A stretch of DNA of 64,000 nt from SZUA-309 sp965233675 (GTDB taxonomy: Bacteria > Pseudomonadota > Gammaproteobacteria > Pseudomonadales > Azotimanducaceae): NCBI GenBank assembly GCA_965233675.1, contig OZ247498.1, positions 4,650,001-4,714,000 on the forward strand. The letters run 5' to 3'. The notes beneath the pieces are model-generated. The model was not told the origin of the DNA, ran no database searches, and saw only the letters and a program-made list of their open reading frames with translations. The position numbers and the translations under genes were made by a program. Each line of letters opens with the position of its first letter. Positions within the stretch are counted from its first letter, which is position 1. Below are positions 60,473 through 64,000 of this stretch, piece by piece.

Positions 60473-61666
60473 ATGCCCGCCTGGCTGAAAGATTTTCTCG
60501 GCGACCGAATTCAGATCAACTCTGTGTTGATCGTGCTGTGCTTCGCCTCAGTGCTTGCGCTCAGTTCTCAGAGTGCGGCCAGTTATTCGAGCTACATTCT
60601 CGCCCTTTCGATGATTGCATCCTTCCGACGCTGGAATGATGTGTTTCGGCTCAGGCTGTTCTGGCTGATGCTCATCCTGCTCGCGTACCTATCGCTGTCT
60701 GTCTTTTGGTCTCAGCCGTTCAGCTGGCGCAGCGTTTTGGGGATATTTTCCCGTTCACTGTTGGTACTGACTTTCGTTGTTGCGTTGGCGGAATGTCAGT
60801 TACGCGGCGATGTTCAGAGATGGCTGGGTCGAGTATTGGCGATTGTTGGTACTGGGTCCGCAGTGGCGGCAATAGTGTTCTATCTGCTTGAGCCGCCAGT
60901 TGGAGGTCGTCTATCCGGTTTGGGCCAGTTGGATAATCCGGTTGTTGTGGGCCTGGTCTTGGGTGCAGTGCTCGTTATGCTTGGACACATGCTGATGACC
61001 GATGACGATCTTCGTTGGCGGTGGATTGCATGTATTGGATCTATCAGTGTTTGCTACGCAATTTATCTTTCGGGCTCCAGGAATGCGACGGTCAGTTCGA
61101 TTCTGGGTGTGATGGTTGTGATTTTCTCCACTCGAATTCGAGATCCCCAGCGCTTCGCTGCGGCTGCAGTGACATTGCTCACAGTGGCTGGTTCGATATT
61201 CGCGGCACTGGCAGTTAGTGAGGTCGGTGGAGAGGTGTTGTTTCCTAGGGGTGATAGCTTCCGTCTGGATATCTGGGCGCGAGTTTTCGAACGGGTCATG
61301 GCGGAAGGCCCCATCTTCGGTCTAGGCATAAGCACACCTGATATGGTTCCAGTAGGCGAACGAACTTTCAGTCATCCTCACAATATGTATCTGGCAGTCC
61401 TGTTTCAGGGCGGGATTGTTGCTTCATTCTTGTTTGTTGCGTTGGTCATCGGTTGTACAGCCAGCCTCTTCAGCGCGTATAACACGAAGAGTGCAAAGCT
61501 TGGTTTGGGCCTTTTGACCATGGCAATGAGTTCATACTTCCTAGATGGACACGAACTGATCGATAAGGTTGGGGAAACTTGGTTTCTGTTCTGGTTACCG
61601 GTTGGTATTGCTCTCGGATTGACGTGGGTGGGTTCACTGGCAGTCGATCATGGGGACGATATCTGA
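60473..61666 (+). CDS. O-antigen ligase-like / Wzy-type membrane protein
   Basis: A 397-residue inner-membrane protein with about 10-12 hydrophobic segments. The periplasmic-loop motif HPHNMYLAVLFQGGI (about 302-316) is the Wzy_C/WaaL signature. It ligates or polymerises lipid-linked glycan on the periplasmic side. The sequence is visibly more AT-rich than the preceding 60 kb. There is almost no space between the tRNA and its ATG, so it may be read from the tRNA promoter. Confidence 0.85.
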   Translation: MPAWLKDFLGDRIQINSVLIVLCFASVLALSSQSAASYSSYILALSMIASFRRWNDVFRLRLFWLMLILLAYLSLSVFWSQPFSWRSVLGIFSRSLLVLTFVVALAECQLRGDVQRWLGRVLAIVGTGSAVAAIVFYLLEPPVGGRLSGLGQLDNPVVVGLVLGAVLVMLGHMLMTDDDLRWRWIACIGSISVCYAIYLSGSRNATVSSILGVMVVIFSTRIRDPQRFAAAAVTLLTVAGSIFAALAVSEVGGEVLFPRGDSFRLDIWARVFERVMAEGPIFGLGISTPDMVPVGERTFSHPHNMYLAVLFQGGIVASFLFVALVIGCTASLFSAYNTKSAKLGLGLLTMAMSSYFLDGHELIDKVGETWFLFWLPVGIALGLTWVGSLAVDHGDDI

Positions 61667-61667
61667 A

Positions 61668-62462
61668 TCAGTTTTGGATCAGTAGCTCTCTAAGCTTGGC
61701 TGGATACTTCATAAGAATTCTGGGCCAGCTTGTGTGGATCCCGTTGTCCTTGCAAGCCCGGATAATCTCGCGATTCAAAGTGTAGGTGGCTTTGAGCCCG
61801 GAGGTGCTTAGTCCGCCGAGTTGCATTCGGACTACCACCGATGCTATGCGCCGATAAGATAGCCCATGTATGAGAAAGGCTCGAATTAGGAACTCGTAGT
61901 CTGCTGCAATTTGATAGTCGGTTCGATAGTAGCCGACTCTCTCATAGGCAGTAGAGCGCAAGAACACTGTTGGGTGTGGAGGCATCCAGCCAACACGGAG
62001 TTTTTTAGGGTGAAACTGTTGGGAAGAGTAGAACCTGCGCACCCGATGGGGCTGAGAAGCAGAAAAGAAGACGAGGTCGGCATAGACAAGGTCGATCTCG
62101 GGATCTCTGAACGCCTCGTCATACAGTGACAGAACATTCTGGTGTGCATATAAATCATCACCATTTAGTATTCCGATGACATCACCTGAAGCGAGGGCGA
62201 TACCTTTGTTGATTGCGTCATATAAACCATCATCGGGTTCAGAGATGACCTTTCCAATCTTAGATTCGAAGGGAGCAATTGCTTCTAGCGTGCCATCAGT
62301 GGAGGCACCGTCTACCAGAATTATTTCGGGAGTTTTGTGCCATTTCTGGTTCAGGATGCTCTTGATCGTACGTTGGATAGTGGCTTGGACGTTGCGCACT
62401 GGCACAATGATGGAGAAGCTCGCCGGTTGACTACCCTTGTGGGAAACGAGTGGATCAGGCAT
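61668..62462 (-). CDS. Glycosyltransferase family 2
   Basis: A 264-residue GT-A fold enzyme. SIIVPVRNVQATIQRTIKSIL, VDGASTDGT, DDGLYDAINKGIALASGDVIGILNGDD and the metal-type DD pair are intact; the later WMPPHPTVFLRSTAYERVGYY segment fits the WcaA-like group. It adds a sugar to a surface polysaccharide. It converges on the ligase gene one base away and overlaps the upstream gene by eight bases. Confidence 0.9.
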   Translation of the reverse strand: MPDPLVSHKGSQPASFSIIVPVRNVQATIQRTIKSILNQKWHKTPEIILVDGASTDGTLEAIAPFESKIGKVISEPDDGLYDAINKGIALASGDVIGILNGDDLYAHQNVLSLYDEAFRDPEIDLVYADLVFFSASQPHRVRRFYSSQQFHPKKLRVGWMPPHPTVFLRSTAYERVGYYRTDYQIAADYEFLIRAFLIHGLSYRRIASVVVRMQLGGLSTSGLKATYTLNREIIRACKDNGIHTSWPRILMKYPAKLRELLIQN

Positions 62463-63264
62463 ATCCAGATTCGGTGATGTGCAACGCCTCTTCGATGGAG
62501 ATCTTTGGAAACACGGTTAGTTCACCATCGATGGTCGCGTCCAGGACCTGCCGTCCAGCATCATCGAATGCCGTTTTAGCTCTTAAGTAAGAATGCTCAC
62601 TCCCAAGCAAGTCAGGTAGCCCCCAGTACTGCCCCGGGCGGAAGTAGTCCTCAGCAAAATGATTGTTGTCCGGTCGCTGTCTTTTCTCAATGCCTGTCTT
62701 TCCTTGGGGCGTATCGAAGTGGTGATCGACCCCGACCAGAATCACGGGGTTTGCACCCAAATAGTAGGCAAACTGAAGTGCTGAATACGTGACTGTAGGG
62801 CTTATGCTGCCGAATCCCGACAAGATGTCGGTAGAAAACTCTGCCACTGGCCGGTTCTTGAAGAAGTGAATGTTTTTGCTGTCACGGTTTGACAAGAACC
62901 AGCGACATTTCGACGCAAGGAATATCGGGATAGTGCTCGCTTCAAAGACGTCACGGTGTTGGCGCACGACAAGATTGTTAACGCAGACAATCAAAGTTGG
63001 TCGCCAAGCGACGGTTGGAAAGATGAGATCGATTTTGTTCATTCCGATTGAATGGATTTGATCGAAGCTGTCAAGCGGTGTCTGATTCAGGCTCGGCCCA
63101 TTACCAACCACTAGCATTGGTTTGCCCTCGATCTGGGCTCTTAGTGAGGACAGTAGCGAAAGTGTGGTGGGGTCGTAACGGAAGATCAGGCTGTCTAGAC
63201 CGAAGCGTAGTTTGACTGTTGATTTGATTGTCTGCTGCAGAATTTTTCTGGCGAGCGACGACAT
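62455..63264 (-). CDS. MptE/DUF115-like protein
   Basis: A 269-residue protein with the nucleotide-binding-type motif MLVVGNGPSLNQTPLD at about 50-65, MNKIDLIFPTVAWRPT after it and ILVGVDHHF mid-protein. This pattern is seen in DUF115/6-hydroxymethylpterin-pyrophosphokinase-like and some sialyltransferase-like proteins of surface-polysaccharide clusters. The activity cannot be assigned. It lies between a GT2 enzyme and a probable SGNH hydrolase. Confidence 0.7.
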   Translation of the reverse strand: MSSLARKILQQTIKSTVKLRFGLDSLIFRYDPTTLSLLSSLRAQIEGKPMLVVGNGPSLNQTPLDSFDQIHSIGMNKIDLIFPTVAWRPTLIVCVNNLVVRQHRDVFEASTIPIFLASKCRWFLSNRDSKNIHFFKNRPVAEFSTDILSGFGSISPTVTYSALQFAYYLGANPVILVGVDHHFDTPQGKTGIEKRQRPDNNHFAEDYFRPGQYWGLPDLLGSEHSYLRAKTAFDDAGRQVLDATIDGELTVFPKISIEEALHITESGYA

Positions 63265-63295
63265 AGATTGTTTTCTGTAGTTCCGCGGCTAGCAG

Positions 63296-64000
63296 CTAGT
63301 CGCGCTGGAACTCCTCGTTGTGTCGCTTTGCGACAAATTTGGTAACTTTCCCGCGGCCAGAACCGTTGTAGTGATCGCCGCTGCCAAAGTCCTCTCCACT
63401 CAAATCTAGATCGTCGAACACATTGGCAACTGGGATGCCGTTGTCCCGGAAGAACACTACTGAATCATTTTTAAACTGAATCACATCGTGGGCGGTCTTT
63501 CCGGATAATTCACTAGCGGGTTTGAAGATCACTACAAGTTGAGGAATACCGGCACTCTTTAACATAGCCGCAATATGTGGAACGAAACTCTGAGCGAACT
63601 CCGTTCTGTTTCCGGTAATGAAGCGACTGTCCTGGGGGCTAGCCACATCGGCAACCAACTCTTCCGACATCTGCACATGGTCTCTGGTAACTGCCGCCAG
63701 AAGTAGATCGCCGACGCTGGAATCACGAGTTTTGCTGATCATGGATTCTTCTCGGTATCGGTCATTCAGCAAACTCAGCCCTCCTATGCCAAGCTCCTTA
63801 CTGCGCTGCAGTAATAGAGATCTGGCTTCAGCACGCAACGAGTACAGCTTTGAGTTGGCCAGCAATAGATCCACACGCTCCGTCCAGGGTAACTTGGTGC
63901 TTGCGCTGATGGCTTCGTATTCTGGTTCGTTGGCACTCCGAAAGCGTTCGATATAGCCAGCCTTACGTTGACGGAACGCGGGTATAATGGCGTAGTTCGG
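63296..64000 (-). CDS. C-terminal part of a probable SGNH-type hydrolase
   Basis: The frame is open from the right edge to a TAG at 63298-63296, giving 235 residues without an internal stop; the N-terminal part lies outside. GIPQLVVIFKPASEL in the middle and GDHYNGSGRGKVTKFVA near the end resemble the last SGNH block (DxxH...G). Such proteins in polysaccharide clusters are often O-acetyl esterases or acyl-transfer partners. A GTG at 63874 could be mistaken for the start. Confidence 0.6.
   Translation of the reverse strand, partial: PNYAIIPAFRQRKAGYIERFRSANEPEYEAISASTKLPWTERVDLLLANSKLYSLRAEARSLLLQRSKELGIGGLSLLNDRYREESMISKTRDSSVGDLLLAAVTRDHVQMSEELVADVASPQDSRFITGNRTEFAQSFVPHIAAMLKSAGIPQLVVIFKPASELSGKTAHDVIQFKNDSVVFFRDNGIPVANVFDDLDLSGEDFGSGDHYNGSGRGKVTKFVAKRHNEEFQRD

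Overview
The window reads as one GC-rich chromosomal segment of a Gram-negative gammaproteobacterium. An outer-membrane LPS assembly gene (lptD), ubiquinone hydroxylation (coq7), a Vfr-type CRP, MurU/AmgK cell-wall recycling and a macromolecular synthesis cluster (rpsU-yqeY-dnaG-rpoD) are all present. From memory, the order of many of these blocks (amgK-murU divergent from lptD-surA-pdxA-rsmA-apaG-apaH; prkA-yeaH-spoVR; cca, folB, tsaD, rpsU, yqeY, dnaG, rpoD; trpE with gph and rpe; trpGDC next to vfr) resembles Pseudomonas and its relatives. I therefore favour a Pseudomonadales/Cellvibrionales-like lineage, without claiming a species.

Layout. 1-14 kb: an AAA+ ATPase, HIT protein, coq7, a three-armed inverted-repeat element, an OsmC-like protein, vfr, trpGDC with a probable tandem-Trp leader peptide, a patatin/beta-barrel fusion, an amidase, panBC and an amino-acid permease. 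14-33 kb: two small heat-shock proteins behind a sigma32-like promoter, pncC-trpE, gph-rpe, murU-amgK, lptD-surA-pdxA-rsmA-apaGH, and prkA-yeaH-spoVR. 32-43 kb: two unknown exported or membrane proteins, cca, folB, tsaD, rpsU, yqeY, a GDP-mannose enzyme (manC type), dnaG and rpoD.

The most notable region is 43.2-60.2 kb. The plus-strand operon carries a fatty acyl-AMP ligase, a ceramide-reductase-like SDR, an acyl carrier protein, a serine palmitoyltransferase, a CDP-alcohol phosphatidyltransferase, a nucleotidyltransferase-fold protein, a MOP-type flippase and a metallophosphoesterase. It is followed by lptG and lptF with a divergent LptA-like periplasmic protein. The minus-strand part then carries a HIT protein, a cytidylyltransferase, a GMC oxidoreductase, a DAGK-family lipid kinase, a MobA-like transferase and a GNAT-type protein resembling bacterial ceramide synthase. 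Together these encode every step known for bacterial ceramide synthesis, plus candidate head-group and transport functions. I read the region as a sphingolipid synthesis and export locus; the co-located Lpt-like parts and the head-group genes are the least described aspects.

From 60.4 kb a tRNA with a CAU anticodon marks a change to visibly more AT-rich sequence. This stretch holds an O-antigen-ligase-like protein, a GT2 glycosyltransferase, a MptE/DUF115-like protein and a gene that runs off the right edge. It looks like the start of a variable surface-polysaccharide region. All assignments are from reading motifs and gene order; no searches were run.
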